Below, piece by piece: positions 1-11,835 of a stretch of DNA of 64,000 nt. Positions within the stretch are counted from its first letter, which is position 1. Each line of letters starts with the position of its first letter. Position numbers and translations under genes: made by a program. The stretch is from assembly GCA_029204225.1 (NCBI GenBank), contig CM055092.1, positions 21,665,669-21,729,668 of the forward strand. Reading direction: 5' to 3'. The notes beneath the pieces were generated by a model, which was given only the letters and a program-made list of their open reading frames with translations, searched no databases and was not told the DNA's origin. This stretch comes from Diphasiastrum complanatum (Eukaryota; Streptophyta; Lycopodiopsida; Lycopodiales; Lycopodiaceae).

Positions 1-11
1 AATTGAGAGAT

Positions 12-1141
12 TGTTGGCTGATTATGTCAAATCTCCAAGCTACTTGGACAGAGCAACTCAAGAGCACCTCTCACCTTAGACCGAGGAGCTCTCTGAGAAG
101 ACGAGACTAATGAAGACTGAGAGCCGAGGAATACTAGTTAGTAATGACAAGTAAGAACTGTGTAAGCCTCATGGTGAATCCCGGAAGATGGAATGACCAT
201 GTAGGAACTAGCATTTCTAGCCAAATGTAATAAATGCAAGTAGACCCCTCCTAAAGAAAGTAGAGTGAGACACCTTTTGATGGTGACCTCTAGTGGAGAG
301 CATTATTCCACTTGTAATTTGTGAAATGTGGAAATTCCACTAGGATGCCACCTAAAAAGCTCTCTTGCTTATTTAAGAGACTCCCTCTTTGTGTAGAGGA
401 GCTTTTTGTGATTTGTATCAACTCCATGCTGAAATGAGAAGAGCCTTCACGAGTTTGGTGCAACCATTGAGCTCCTTGATCATGCTTGTTTCTTGAGTGA
501 TGCATTTATGATCTTGCCCTTCCCTCCTTTTGTGTGTGGTTGTGGACTGTAGAGTGGATTAGATTTCATGTTTTCTTGTGGATTAATGTAGGAGCCAACA
601 TTCAGATAAACTAAATAGGCTGGATCTGTGGTGTGATTCTTGCATATCTCTGTACAATCCAGTTCTTGATATTCTTGGGATGTCCAAGAATCAATAAACT
701 GGTTGGTTTCTTGATTCTTGGACTTCTAACATCCTGTAGTTTAGTTCTTGTTTCTTGTTTATCAGTTTATGCAAATGTAGCTCAGTTCAGTGTAGTGTAG
801 AATCTAATTTCAATTCACTTTTAGAGTAAGTAGCAGTAGAAACTACTGAACGTTCATTGGTTTACATGTTGATCTGTGAATGAGCGTTCTAGGCTTGCAT
901 CCTATGTAGAATGTAAGTGTGTTCAAGAGTGACGTCCCTGAGTAGTCCTCTGACAGGCAGGACATAAAATCTATACTACAACGTCTACCTATTTCCTTCT
1001 GCCTGGTTTGGCATCGTAAAATCAAGAAACCATCTAACGAATGCCTTTGAGCTGGGTAACAGGCAAGAAATGGTTCTAAAAAAGTGGCCAAAAATAATCG
1101 AGGTAAACAACAGGTCCTCTGGGGCAGAGGATCTGTCAACA
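12..1141 (+). repeat. 5' LTR of the first element
   Basis: 1130-bp LTR bounded by TGTTGG and TCAACA. It carries an 18-bp hairpin with one mismatch (stem arms 682-699 and 706-723, 6-nt loop). A diverged, inverted relative lies at the right end of the window. Confidence 0.9.
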
Positions 1142-1143
1142 TT

Positions 1144-1155
1144 TGGCACCGTTGC
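1144..1155 (+). other. Primer-binding site, tRNA-Asp type
   Basis: TGGCACCGTTGC directly follows the 5' LTR and differs by one base from the first 12 bases of the plant tRNA-Asp complement. Identity beyond that is partial. Confidence 0.65.
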
Positions 1156-1425
1156 TACTTGAACCCCAATGCATACTACATGCAACAACACAACAACAAA
1201 GTCCACACTCAGATTACTGCACACACACTCCAATTCTTTCACCACATCTGAGTTTCCACAACTGAATAGAGCCACTTCAATGGCTATCTCTTCGCCCATA
1301 TCCACAAGCTGTTAGAATGGCAAATTTGTTGTTCTTGCAGACACACTAACAAACCAGGATTTGATTCTACTCAAGCTCACGCTCCTCCCATTCCTCACGC
1401 TTGAAATCTCAATCGGAGCCCCAAC

Positions 1426-1668
1426 TTCGAATCTCAACCGACACACACTGTCCGATCTCAACCGACGGTCATCCGTTACATCTCAACTGACGGTGATCTA
1501 TTGAGATCTCAACCGACGCACTGTGTCAGATCTCAACCGATGGCAAGCTTCAGATATCAACTGATGGCCTATCTCAATTTTCAACCGACAGCTTGTATCA
1601 AATCTCAACCGACAGACTATATTCAATCTCAACCGACGGGATCTGCTTCAAACCTCAACCGACGCAGT
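1426..1668 (+). repeat. 24-25 bp minisatellite in the element leader
   Basis: About ten units, each centred on TCTCAACCGACGG or a variant, recur at 24-25 bp steps (near 1432, 1456, 1481, 1507, 1531, 1556, 1581, 1605, 1627 and 1652). They lie in the leader just before a C-rich, G-poor tract. Confidence 0.8.
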
Positions 1669-3560
1669 TCTATATGTCCTAGACAGAAGCAGTTCCTTAC
1701 CACTTCCACACATCGCATTCGCCCATCACAACTGCATCAAACCGTAAACAGACGCCTTACGGCTACCCTCGGCCACTTTCATCGCAACAGCAGCTTTGCA
1801 CTCATCCAGTGTCGCCATCGCAAACACCGCCAACACCACAAGCATCCACATAACACCACAAGCAACCACATACAGAAACACCCTCATTACACCATTGGGT
1901 CCATTTCCATCAAAAGCCTTAGTTCGTAGGCCATCGCAACCACACACGATTGTGCTAGCACTCCATCGTCACAACTGCCATACAACGGCATATTCTTGCA
2001 AACGGATCCCTGTCCACATCCACAGAATTCCATCACACCAACACCAACCCCTCGCCTACACTTGCAGCAATCGAAAACAAACCACCCTCCGCATTGTCCC
2101 GTGACCACCACACCACACACGACCAGCCTCCACCACCATCACAGCCCTAGACCGCAACAGCCCGCAATGAATCGCAACCCACCGTATTCACCAACACACT
2201 CCCTCCATCGTCAGGACCGCAATCTAGGCCATCCTTCCTTCACCCATATTCCAATCCCCCATCGTTATCCCGTCATAACCGCCATTCACCGTAACTCACC
2301 CTTACCACCACATTCGCATTGCACCACACACCATTACCACCGCAGCTAACCAATTTCCCACCGCAACAACAGCTTTGCACCCGTCAAAGCCGCATCCAAC
2401 CGCAATTACATCGCCATAAGGCTGCCTTGGCCACCCGCACCACTCCACCTCCACCCATTTTCGCCCCACACAACCACAATTGCCCGTCTCAGCCGTAAAT
2501 AGATCGCACTTGACCGCCAAAACTGCAATTGATCGTCATCAGACGACCCTACGACTGCCCACAGCCACCTCCTCCACCATTAACTGCACTCATCCCATTC
2601 CATTGCACCCTTGCGACGACCCTTCACCCGCAATCATTCCCACTACATCCACACACAGGCAACCCTCTACCCAGATCCGCATTCAATCATAGACACCTGC
2701 ATCCCAACCAACATTAACTTGTAATTCTATACTTCTCCCAGATCAACATCTACGATCATCCCCTAACAGCCTCACACTGCCTCCGACGCAATCCACAATC
2801 CATCACTACCCTCAAACTTCAATCTCAACCGCAACCAGAACCAATCATCAGATCTCGTCCGCAGGGGTTCCACACCATCTTAATCGGACCACATCCACGC
2901 CAGACCATAACAACTCACTCCACATTTTTTTTTTACATCCACCAATGTCAATCTCCGTTTGCATCTGATACACTCTGACTTTGTTCATCCTCCATGCCTC
3001 TCGTCCTGTTTTAATCACACATGCACTTAACAAAAGACCAGCTCACACTCCAATCAAACCATAGCTACCACAAATTCCCACAACTACCACCTTACGCCTA
3101 CCCAAGGATCCCTCGCCCGCAAACATTCGCTAAAATAGCACTCACCCGTCTCCAACAACATCAACCGCATCCCTCTGTCCTCAACCACATTAGACCGCAA
3201 CCAGACCGTTGTAACCGCAATTGTCCATTGTATCCGCAAGTGCCCGCTACAACCGTAATAGACTGCTGACACCACACACGTCCGCTGACACCACTAGCAC
3301 CGTAATCCACCGTAGTCACCCATCTTCCTCACCTCCGCAATAGACCGCAATTCTACGGCCTACGACTACCCACGGCCACCTTCGACCGCAAAACCAAAAA
3401 AAAAAAAAAACCAACACAAAAAAAATCACCAGTACCCAATGGACCAACAAAATGATCCTTAAGTCCAGACGATTATCCGTACGAGATCAGGTCCCCTGTA
3501 GCTGAACAAATCAGACGTCATAGGTTCTACCGAATGAGAGCCGAACTCCAAGAGCCATCC
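1669..3560 (+). other. C-rich, G-poor non-coding leader
   Basis: The plus strand is strongly depleted in G and rich in CCGCAA and CACC words, ending near an A tract at 3397-3410. Short open frames on both strands look like composition artefacts; none resembles a known protein. Confidence 0.6.
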
Positions 3561-3573
3561 ACAAACTCGTTAG

Positions 3574-3891
3574 ATGGACAAGAACCTGATAGAGCCGAGT
3601 CCTCATGCGCATGACCCCATTTTTCTGGTGCTGAGCCCTCACGGGTTAGAACCAACTAATGGAATTTCTGCTACCCACGAAGCTCATCTTGAGAGACGTA
3701 CACCAAAACTAGACCTACCAAAGTTTGACGGTACTTCGGACCCTCAAAGATTTTTGCAAATCTTTGAGAATGCATGTGATGTGTATGGTGAAACATCTCC
3801 CGATGCTATGGTCCAATTGTTTTTGATGACCATGATCGCTGAAGCACGTGATTGGTTTGATTTGAAAATCCAAATAGAGATTTGGTTCTGA
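3574..3891 (+). pseudogene. Gypsy-type gag fragment
   Basis: A 105-residue frame carries a motif typical of plant Gypsy gag (Retrotrans_gag): LPKFDGTSDPQRFLQIFENA, then MTMIAEARDWFD where families show an alanine and tryptophan-rich stretch. It is about a third of a normal gag. The frame ends in a stop, and no zinc knuckle, protease or pol follows. It is the best evidence that the 12-8027 element derives from Gypsy. Confidence 0.75.
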
Positions 3892-4983
3892 ATCTCTTGT
3901 TCAGAGAGGTCCTTAGGACATAGTACCTCAATCATACCTGCATCTCAAGCTATATCTTACAACATCTGCAATCAATGATGGTAGATTTTTGTGTCACCAA
4001 TCCTGTCTTGTTTTGACAAGGGCATGTCAGAGTAAGTCACATTACTTTACAAAATAAAAGGAATATTGCAATTGTCAAGGTACATTATCAATGTTGATGA
4101 ATGCAAGTTTTGTTAGACAAGTGCACTACAATTCTCACTCTCCGTACAGTTTGTTTATTTCCTTGTCGCCCTTCATTACTAGTATGTGATTGATTTTTGC
4201 ATGAGAAATAGCTATTGCACAAGAGTCTTTTGTAGAGCATCTCCAGAACACATTTTCATTCATCTCACCATCTTCAGATTCCCTTGCACAGAAATTTAGG
4301 ATTCTTGAGAAATATGTGAAATCCATGTCACATTAGTGTTGATTCCTGCATCTCCTTGCCATATTCATCTTTGAGTCAACTACAACAAGATCAAAACAAA
4401 TTTAGTTAAAATTTGTTCAATATTTAGTACAGTCACATATTCAATGAGTTTCAACTACGTGTTCCACATGCAGATCCAACCTTGAACATGACCAGTTACC
4501 AACAACAACATCCCCACCAATAGATTTTGGGGGAGGGGAGAGAGTGGATCCGCTTGGATTCACTGGAGTAGTTACGCTGCCAACAACAACACTAGCAAGA
4601 TCGACAGCCAAGGTCACAAGTCAAATATGAAAACGACATAGCTAAGAAGATAGATGGGCAATCCAAAGAGACTCAATCAGAAGAAGTACCCCAGTTGCGA
4701 CAAAAAATTCCTTCAGAAAGGGAATTACAAACATTGGAGAATCAGTCTCTTTCTTCAACCAACCTCTTGCCATACTTATGCGCCCATTTTCATGCCTATC
4801 GTCCACACCATCTACCGTTGTCACCACCATCCTTCCTTCCATCTTTCTGTTTATCATCCGTTTATTGTTCTTCTGAGAAATCCCAAGTTTTGATAGTCTT
4901 ACCAAAGCAGCTGATAGATCATTGCAAATGTCCTACGAAGACTAACTACCACCTGCAATGGATGATCAGCCAAATGAAGATCT

Positions 4984-5154
4984 AAGAAGCAGGTGAAGCA
5001 GCTAGAACAAATAAAGAGAAAGATCCAAGAAGTTGAGGAGGAAAGGACAAAACTTAAGCAACGGATGAGTCAGATCAACCTTGATCAAAAGAAACTCTCT
5101 GGAGCAATGATAGTTGAATCCCCTCTTATGAAGCCCAAAGAGATCCAAAAGTAA
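4984..5154 (+). pseudogene. Charged coiled-coil fragment inside the first element
   Basis: A 56-residue frame rich in Lys, Glu, Gln and Leu (for example KQVKQLEQIKRKIQEVEEER) ends in TAA. Heptad-like spacing suggests a coiled coil, probably a leftover of gag. There is no start codon of its own and no database check, so this is tentative. Confidence 0.4.
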
Positions 5155-6944
5155 CGGATCAAAAGATATGAGCTGGTTAAGTATAAATCATGAAGAGGCC
5201 TAAGTCATTTTTCGAGAATATATATCCTAGGTACTTGTCTTAAAATTAAGGGCTAGACCTTTAATAGGAAAAGACATTGTCTGGGATACTTAACTAGGTC
5301 GTCCATATGAAACGACTAGTTATGAAAAGACATGTTAAACTAAAGTAACTTTAACTCATAGTTAAGTATACCTCTTATGATATAGTTGAACATATTTTCA
5401 GTTTAATTCCTAACTAGACCCTTTTGCAGGGGCAACGCACCTATTGTTTAAGAGGTGTGTTTGTTCGCCCCGTAGAACATATATTGATCTCACACTTCAG
5501 TCTCAATCATCGAGAGAGAAGAGTTTATGCTTATGTAAGAGATTGAAGAAGTGAATAGAGTTCTGTGAGTTATTCTCCCTTATCTCTATTCTCCGCACTG
5601 TTGAGTGTGAGTGATCTTGAGTCTGCTAACAATCTATAATGCATTTCATGAATTACTCTCTGATCAGACAGACACTCTAGTGCATTACAATTGTTTGTTG
5701 TGTTTTTGTAAAGCATGCTCTAAAGAACTATCTTAAAAAAATCTTATTCATCTGTCGCGAATACTTTCTTTTTGACACTCGAATAATGTCTATCTTTGTG
5801 CAATCTAGCACGATTATTGAATTAAGTTGTATGTATACAAATGAGATGACAGTCCCTGTCTGAAGACTTGAGTCTCTGATCTGTTTTCCTGATTGGCATT
5901 GACATAAGTTTCTAACGTTCTCTAAAACCATTCGTGCTCTTTAACCATTAAGTTGGGCTTTAGTTGTTGAGGACTATTGTCTAGGAACGAATAGTTCGCG
6001 GACTCGATTAATTAATTGTCTGTGCAGTTGCGAATACATCAAACAATTCTCGATTCTCTGTTGACACCTTAGTCAGCCAGAGTGTAGTTTGTTGTACTAC
6101 TCTGATAACATTTCATTTGTAGAACGCGTTTCCTTCAACTCAATAGAGGCCAGATTGTTGTTCTGAATTCATTAGCATTACCCATTCCAAATATAAGTAA
6201 TACTGGTTACTTTTTAATGTTTGTCGACAACCGGAATAACATTCAAAACCACCTGCCATAATTACACCAAAAATATAACTTTCTAACGCTATCCTCTACG
6301 GGAACGATACTTTTCACTACAAAATCTACATTAACCATGTTGGTATAGCACAACACATTGCAAGGGTCCAAGGCTGCAACTATAGAACTATCAGTTCCTT
6401 CATCTTTTCACCAAGCCTTCATCACGTTTCCTTACCGTTATCGAACTATCCATCCAAATCTGTTCCTACCACCAATCTTTGATGAATCCATCCCCTTGAG
6501 ACTGATAACCAAAGTTGGTGCAACCAAAGGTTTTCCTTGAGACTGGAACTTGAACTGAGGGAAGAACCACGGAGACACCCAGAAGAAAATGGAGGATACA
6601 GACCTCCCAGGAGTTAGAATCTGCCCAGAAACCAAAGATGAAACCGTCAATGGCAGATACAAGTGACAAACAAAGAGACACATGGAAAGCACTCGAGCAT
6701 ACAAGTTGTGAAGTTGCTGAGAGCTCTCCAATTTTGAGAATGTCAACCACTTATAGCAATAAGATATTTTGGTTAAAGTACGGCAGTTTGCGAAAACAGT
6801 TTTGATAAAGACTGGCGACAATAAGCACTTGGTTTTATGTAAGCAAACGAGGATCTACGCTTTTCCAAGTGACGATCGAAGACGCCAATGCAAAAGCGGA
6901 GCGACATCGTCCAACATGAGTTGCAGTGGGTCCTGCAACACATT

Positions 6945-6957
6945 AGGGGTGGGATGA
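6945..6957 (+). other. Polypurine tract of the first element
   Basis: Mostly purine AGGGGTGGGATGA directly abuts the TG of the 3' LTR. Confidence 0.6.
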
Positions 6958-8027
6958 TGTTGGCTAATTCTGTCGAATCCCCAAGATACTCGGATAGAGC
7001 AACTCAAGAGCACCTCTCACCTTAGACCGAGGAGAATTTTGAGAAGACGAGACTAATGAAAATTGAGAGCCGAGGAATACTAGTTAGTAATGACAAGTAA
7101 GAACTGTGTAAGCCTCATGGTGAATCCCTAGGCAAATGTAATAAATGCAAGTAGACCCCTCTCAAAGAAAGTAGAGTGAGCATTATTCTAGTGGAGAGCA
7201 TTATTCCACTTGTAATTTGTGAAATGTGGAAATTCCACTAGGATGCCACCTAAGCTCTCTTGCTTATTTAAGAGACTCCCTCTTTGTGTAGAGGAGCTTT
7301 TTGTGATTTGTATCAACTCCATGCTGAAATGAGAAGAGCTTTCACGAGTTTGGTGCAACCATTGATCATGCTTGTTTCTTGAGTGATGCATTTATGATCT
7401 TGCCCTTCCCTCCTGTTGTGTGTGGTTGTGGACTGTAGAGTGGATTAGATTTCATGTTTTCTTGTGGATTAATGTAGGAGCTAGCATTCAAGTAAACTAA
7501 ATAGGCTGGATCTGTGGTGTGATTCTTCCATATCTCTGTACAATCCAGTTCTTGATGTTCTTGGAATGTCCAAGAATTAATAGACTGGTTGGTTTCTTGA
7601 TTCTTGGACTTCTAACATGCTGTAGTTTAGTTCTTGTTTCTTGTTTATCATTTTATGCAAATGTAGCTCAGTTCAGTGTAGTGTAGAATCTGATTTCAAT
7701 CCGCTTTTAGAGTAAGTAGTAGTAGAAACTATTGAACGTTCATTGGTTTACATGCTGATCTGTGAATGAGCGTTCTAGGCTTGCATCCTATGTAGAATGT
7801 AAGTGTGTTCAAGAGTGATGTCCCTGAGTAGTCCTCTGATAGGCAGGACATAAAATCTATACTACAATGTCTACTTGTTTCCTTCTGCCTAGTTTGGCAT
7901 CGTAAAATCAAGAAACCATCTAACGAATGCCTTTGAGCCGGGTAACATGCAAGAAACGGTTATGAAAAAGTGGCCAGAAAGAATCGAAGTAAACAACAGG
8001 TCCTCTAGAGCAGGGGATCTGTCAACA
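6958..8027 (+). repeat. 3' LTR of the first element
   Basis: 1070-bp copy of 12-1141 with several short deletions, ending TCAACA and followed by the duplicated GAGAT. The hairpin is retained (from 7568) but with three mismatches. Confidence 0.9.
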
Positions 8028-8815
8028 GAGATCATCCTTAGTTTTTGTTTGTCTTTGCCCCTTGATGTCACGGTTCTCCCACAATATATATATTTCATCT
8101 TACAGATCATACCAATTCTAAAAGAAATTAGAAAAAATTACTCATACTTTCGTAAGGCCTCAGAGGCTTTCTTGTCATAAAAAACCAAGCCAGTCTCCTT
8201 ACAACACTGAATTCTCAACTTGGAGCTGATGCAATCATGTGTCTTCAAGAGATTAAGATATTCATTATGAAAAAATCGAATCCCCTATATAAAAGACATC
8301 CCAAGGCGATAATCATTATCTTTATTATGGTTCCGCAATTTGGCCTCCTCCTCTGTCAAACCAGCATAAATATGGCACTCTATAATTTCAAAATAAGGTG
8401 AGTCTGGGTATTCTCTCACAAGTTGTCTTCTTGCCTATGTAGAATGGCAGCCACCGATAACAAAATATCTATACTCATTGATCATGATATTTTTGAATGA
8501 GGATTTTTGCAAACATTGTGCAGGATCAACCATAAATGAAAGCACATTTGCCAAGGTATTAGACTTCAAATTATGAATATGTAGATCATGAGGCTCTTTG
8601 ACTTCAAGAGGCCTAGTACTAGTTACAGGATTAATTGGTGGCCTTTCAAGCTGCTTAATATGTAGCTCCATGGTTTTTGAACTAACAAATCTCTCATTCT
8701 TGATTCTCTCTCGAATCAAGTTCTACTGTGAATTTAATGCCCCAACATCGAGACCTTCACCAGGAACTTCCGGAGCATCACCGTCGTCCTGGCTCGATCC
8801 AGCAACATCCTCCAT
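8028..8815 (-). pseudogene. Broken gene for a possible ParB-like protein
   Basis: One minus-strand frame runs from an ATG at 8815 to the edge of the LTR insertion and keeps sensible coding content throughout. It is interrupted only by in-frame stops at 8723-8725 (TAG), 8435-8437 (TAG), 8285-8287 (TAG) and 8138-8140 (TAA), with no frameshift. The core reads YFVIGGCHST, stop, ARRQLVREYP, then HIYAGLTEEEAKLRNHN and DNDYRLGMSFI. A glycine-rich turn with His before a helix is how ParB/sulfiredoxin-like domains look (usual form DGxHRxxA). A Gln-rich or acidic N-terminus (DVAGSSQDDGDAPE) precedes it. The family assignment is inferred from motif shape. The 12-8027 element is inserted at its 3' side, so the gene tail is out of view. 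Confidence 0.5.
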
Positions 8816-8835
8816 AGGTCCCTTACCTTTATTCT

Positions 8836-9480
8836 TCAATCATGAGGTATAGGTTCAACACTCTCCGCTTCAGGAGCGGCCACTAAAGCAGAAGTCTGCT
8901 TGCTTGATGTCAAATACTTTGCAAAAACATGAATCAAATCGAGGCCTTTTGATAAGCAATCCTTTATTTGCTTGCTCAATGCAGGAGAGCACTTTTCCAC
9001 ATAGCAAAACGACTCCAAGAAACACAAATCCCTCAACGATCCCCTTATTTTCAGTCTTGAAAAGAATTTTTGAAGCTTCGTCCTCACCATAATAAATATC
9101 TCTGACATGGCGAAGCATCTTTGGTTCTCCCAAAACATCTGATTGTTCTGTCCATGACACAACCATATAAAGTTTGTCACCTTTAAACATCACATACCGT
9201 AAATACGACTCATAAGAATGAACAATAATATGTTCCGCATGAATCCCCTTAGCAATTGTCCTATTAGATGGCAGAGGCTCACTGGCAATAAAGATCTTTG
9301 AAGATAATTCTCCTTCACCAAGCAGGTGACTTGTTCTACATTTCTTATGGGTTACCTTGGGTGTTACGAATCCATCCGAAACTCTCAATTTGAGCTTCTG
9401 TGTTGGTTTGACGTTACAAAAAGAGAAACTAATCCTAGTTTCAAAATAATGATTACTATCATAGATAGTATCGGATATTC
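8836..9480 (-). pseudogene. Upstream part of the possible ParB-like gene, frame-broken
   Basis: Minus-strand sequence directly upstream of the ParB-like frame reads as plausible protein in two alternating frames. The first runs about 9430-9060 (contains SSKIFIASEPLPSNRTIAKG, HSYESYLRYVMFKGDKLYMV and GEPKMLRHVRDIYYGEDEA). The second runs about 9010-8836 (ALSKQIKDCLSKGLDLIHVF, then an acidic EAESVEP end). I do not recognise a known family. It may be earlier exons of the same gene or a separate host gene. The switch of frames implies an indel or an intron. It adjoins the truncated Copia gag on its upstream side. Confidence 0.4.
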
Positions 9481-9489
9481 TAGAGAGTC

Positions 9490-10444
9490 GAATTAATATA
9501 TAAAACTTCATTAACTTTTTGTGGTGATTGGTCATGTGTTGAGTAGCTCCAGAATCCAGAAACTACAAATCATCCGAATTTGTGTATTTGTCTTTGACCA
9601 TAAAAGCGCCTTTGTCCATTTCGACTTCAAGAGATGCTGTAACTGTATTTGCTTGTTGATCAGGTTGCTTGGCTGCATTTTTCGCTTTGAAAATTCGCCA
9701 ATCCTGAATCTCATGGTTATTGCGCTTACAATACCTGCAAAACATCTTCTTCTTCGACGAATGTGGATTCGATGATTGTTCTTGACCTTGAGTTTGTTTA
9801 TGATTCAATGCAGACTGCTTGGAGCCTTTTTGCTTCTGTCATTTCGAGCCCTTGTTGACATATAGAACATGAGATGAAGAGGTAGATGAAGTGTCTTGAC
9901 TTCTTTCATTATCTTCTTGCAGCAATATAGTGATAACTTTGGTAAGAGTTAAATGTGAATGTGTCATGATGATCATCACCCAGTTCTCATATGTAGAGGA
10001 CAGGCTTGAAAGCAATGTCATAATTGCATCTTGATCATCTATGATTGATCCGACAACGGCCATCTGTTGCAAGAGATTCTTAAACTGGTTAATATGATTC
10101 TGAAGAGAATCATTATTCAAGATATTTCCTTCGAAGATGTAACTTGGTAGTTACGTCTCTCACGTCATATAGTGAGCTCAGGATGTCCCAAACTTCTTTT
10201 GAATTTTTGGCTTTAACTACGTGGCCAATCTGAGTATCTGATATATTGAGGATAATAAGCGTTTACCATCCTTTGACTTCCATTTTGAGTCGTCTGTGTC
10301 ATCTTCAGACTTCACTTCAATACCTGTAACAACATCCCACAACTTGTTGGCGATTAGCGAGGTCTTCATCTTAAATTTCCATAAATGATAATTGGATCCA
10401 TTAAGCTTGTCTACGATAAGACCGGCTTTATTTTGAGAATCCAT
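9490..10444 (-). pseudogene. Truncated Copia gag and protease start
   Basis: Minus-strand pieces in order: a gag N-terminus at 10444-10217 (KLNGSNYHLWKFKMKTSLIA, the DUF4219-type start of Copia gag), the UBN2-type middle at 10120-9839, a zinc knuckle near 9745 (CRYCKRNNHEIQDW) and a protease start near 9540 (FLDSGATQHMTNHHKKL). The pieces lie in different frames, so at least one indel and stops separate them. The last Cys of the knuckle is Trp. Integrase, RT and RNase H are absent; the sequence passes into the unrelated ParB-like gene at about 9480. Confidence 0.8.
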
Positions 10445-10495
10445 CTGGAGCTTTAGTCTGACGATGTTGTGGATATTTCCTGCACAATAATGAAC

Positions 10496-10911
10496 AAGTG
10501 GGTCGCACCACTTGAAATACTGTTGGCCAAGCCTTACCTAGTGGGCCCCACCATAGTATAGTGTACAGTTAGAATAATAAGTGTGAGGGCACTGACTTCC
10601 TGCATGTGTAAGACCGACCCAGTGACCACGCAATAGAACTTGAATAAAAGGACTTTGGGCCTTTGTAGAATAAATTAATTAAAAATTCCCAAAGTCAAGT
10701 TCATAAGGTTCTAAGTTAAAAGAGAATCTCTCAAACTCACATGAATCATGTGAGTTTGTCCCTTTTTCTAATGAACCATTAAATTGAAGTTCAATTAGTT
10801 TGAAGGGCTAGGATGTCATTGTAAATAGGCCAATGAGAGCCAAGATAGCCCTCCTTCCTCAACTATATAAGGAGGCCATTTTTCATTGTACAATCTTCAT
10901 TTATCTCAATA

Positions 10912-10964
<53 letters not shown>

Positions 10965-11309
10965 CCAGATCTGATCCTTTTGGGCAGTCAAGCATAGTAT
11001 TTTTGCCATGACAAAAAAGAATGATGAGAGAGAAGAAAGAGAGAGATAGAGGAAAAGAGAAAGTGTGTAAGAAAGCTATGTGGCGAAACGAGTGTGTGGC
11101 GCTCCCCGGCAACGGCGCCACTATTGTGTCGTCGATGTAGCATAGGGGCCCGTCGCTGGGAGCGGCAATCTCGCCTTCACCTGCATAGCAAGAAGAGAGA
11201 GGGAGAGGAGAGAGAGGAGGAAGAGAGTGGAGAGAGAGAGAGAGAGAATGCCTAGGCTGAAAAAGGCTTTGGGGGCTCGAGCGCCTACCCAAAGCTATTC
11301 TATCCCAAT

Positions 11310-11401
<92 letters not shown>

Positions 11402-11835
11402 ATTAAAATGAGAATGAAAGATGATACAATACAAAGGAAATGACTCCCTCTTATAGATTTTAGAGGTGAGCCTCCTTTACTCTCAGTGGCCACTTCATTG
11501 GGGCAAAGATTCTAATCCAAGCCTTTCAAAGAAACACAACTTAAATCTAATGGTGCTAAGAAAGCACAAGGGCACTCACATGATTCATGTGAGTTCTAAG
11601 TTGGGCCCTTTTAGCTTTTTTATTTGCAACTTGACTTAGGGCCTCTAATGTCATTTTAGAGTTTTAAGCCCCTAGTCTCTTATTCCTAGGAATTACAACT
11701 TGCTACTTGTGCTCATTGGTGGCTGGGCTTATACACACAGGATGCCAGTGCCTTGCACTTATTATTCTACTGTACTGTGGCGGGGCCCACCAGGCAAGGC
11801 TTGGCCAACAATATTTTAAGTGGTGGGACCCACTT
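10496..11835. repeat. Large imperfect inverted repeat made of two LTR-like arms
   Basis: 10496-10960 (plus) and 11400-11835 (minus) are inverted copies. Both start with a short hairpin AAGTGGGTCNCACCACTT, then TGTTGGCCAAGCC, and both share the palindromic ACTCACATGAATCATGTGAG. Each arm looks like an LTR: the left has CTATATAAGG near 10862 and AATAAA before a CT tract; the right mirrors this before a GA tract. The facing tracts (10911-10962 CT, 11312-11398 GA) can pair. A primer site beside the right arm supports an LTR origin. Confidence 0.75.
11101..11120 (-). other. Primer-binding site, tRNA-Asp type
   Basis: The minus strand reads TGGCGCCGTTGCCGGGGAGC. Its first 18 bases exactly match the complement of the plant tRNA-Asp 3' end. 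It lies four bases inside a possible LTR end (GACACA, 11125-11130), so the right arm is probably the 5' LTR (about 11125-11810) of a minus-strand Gypsy-type element. Confidence 0.7.

Larger units (their letters stand above)
12..8027 (+). mobile_element. Complete LTR retrotransposon, gag remnants only (Gypsy-like, non-autonomous)
   Basis: Two direct repeats begin TGTTGG and end TCAACA (12-1141 and 6958-8027). The element is flanked by a perfect 5-bp duplication GAGAT at 7-11 and 8028-8032. The first LTR is followed after two bases by TGGCACCGTTGC (1144-1155), close to the tRNA-Asp primer site TGGCGCCGTTGC used by plant Gypsy elements of the Athila/Tat type. A purine tract (6945-6957) precedes the 3' LTR. 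The 5.8-kb interior has no pol; only a Gypsy-type gag fragment (3574-3891) and a short coiled-coil stretch (4984-5154) are recognisable, so it looks like a large non-autonomous derivative. The LTRs differ by many substitutions and small indels, so the insertion is older than Copia A or D. Confidence 0.9.

Noticed and set aside
1501-2720. Several overlapping open frames on both strands in the first element
   Set aside because: They arise from G-poor, repeat-rich sequence with few stop codons; no motif or consistent frame.
10960-11493. 177-residue minus-strand open frame with a long Leu-Ser repeat
   Set aside because: It is a translation of the GA/CT microsatellite plus LTR-like sequence; no protein family features.
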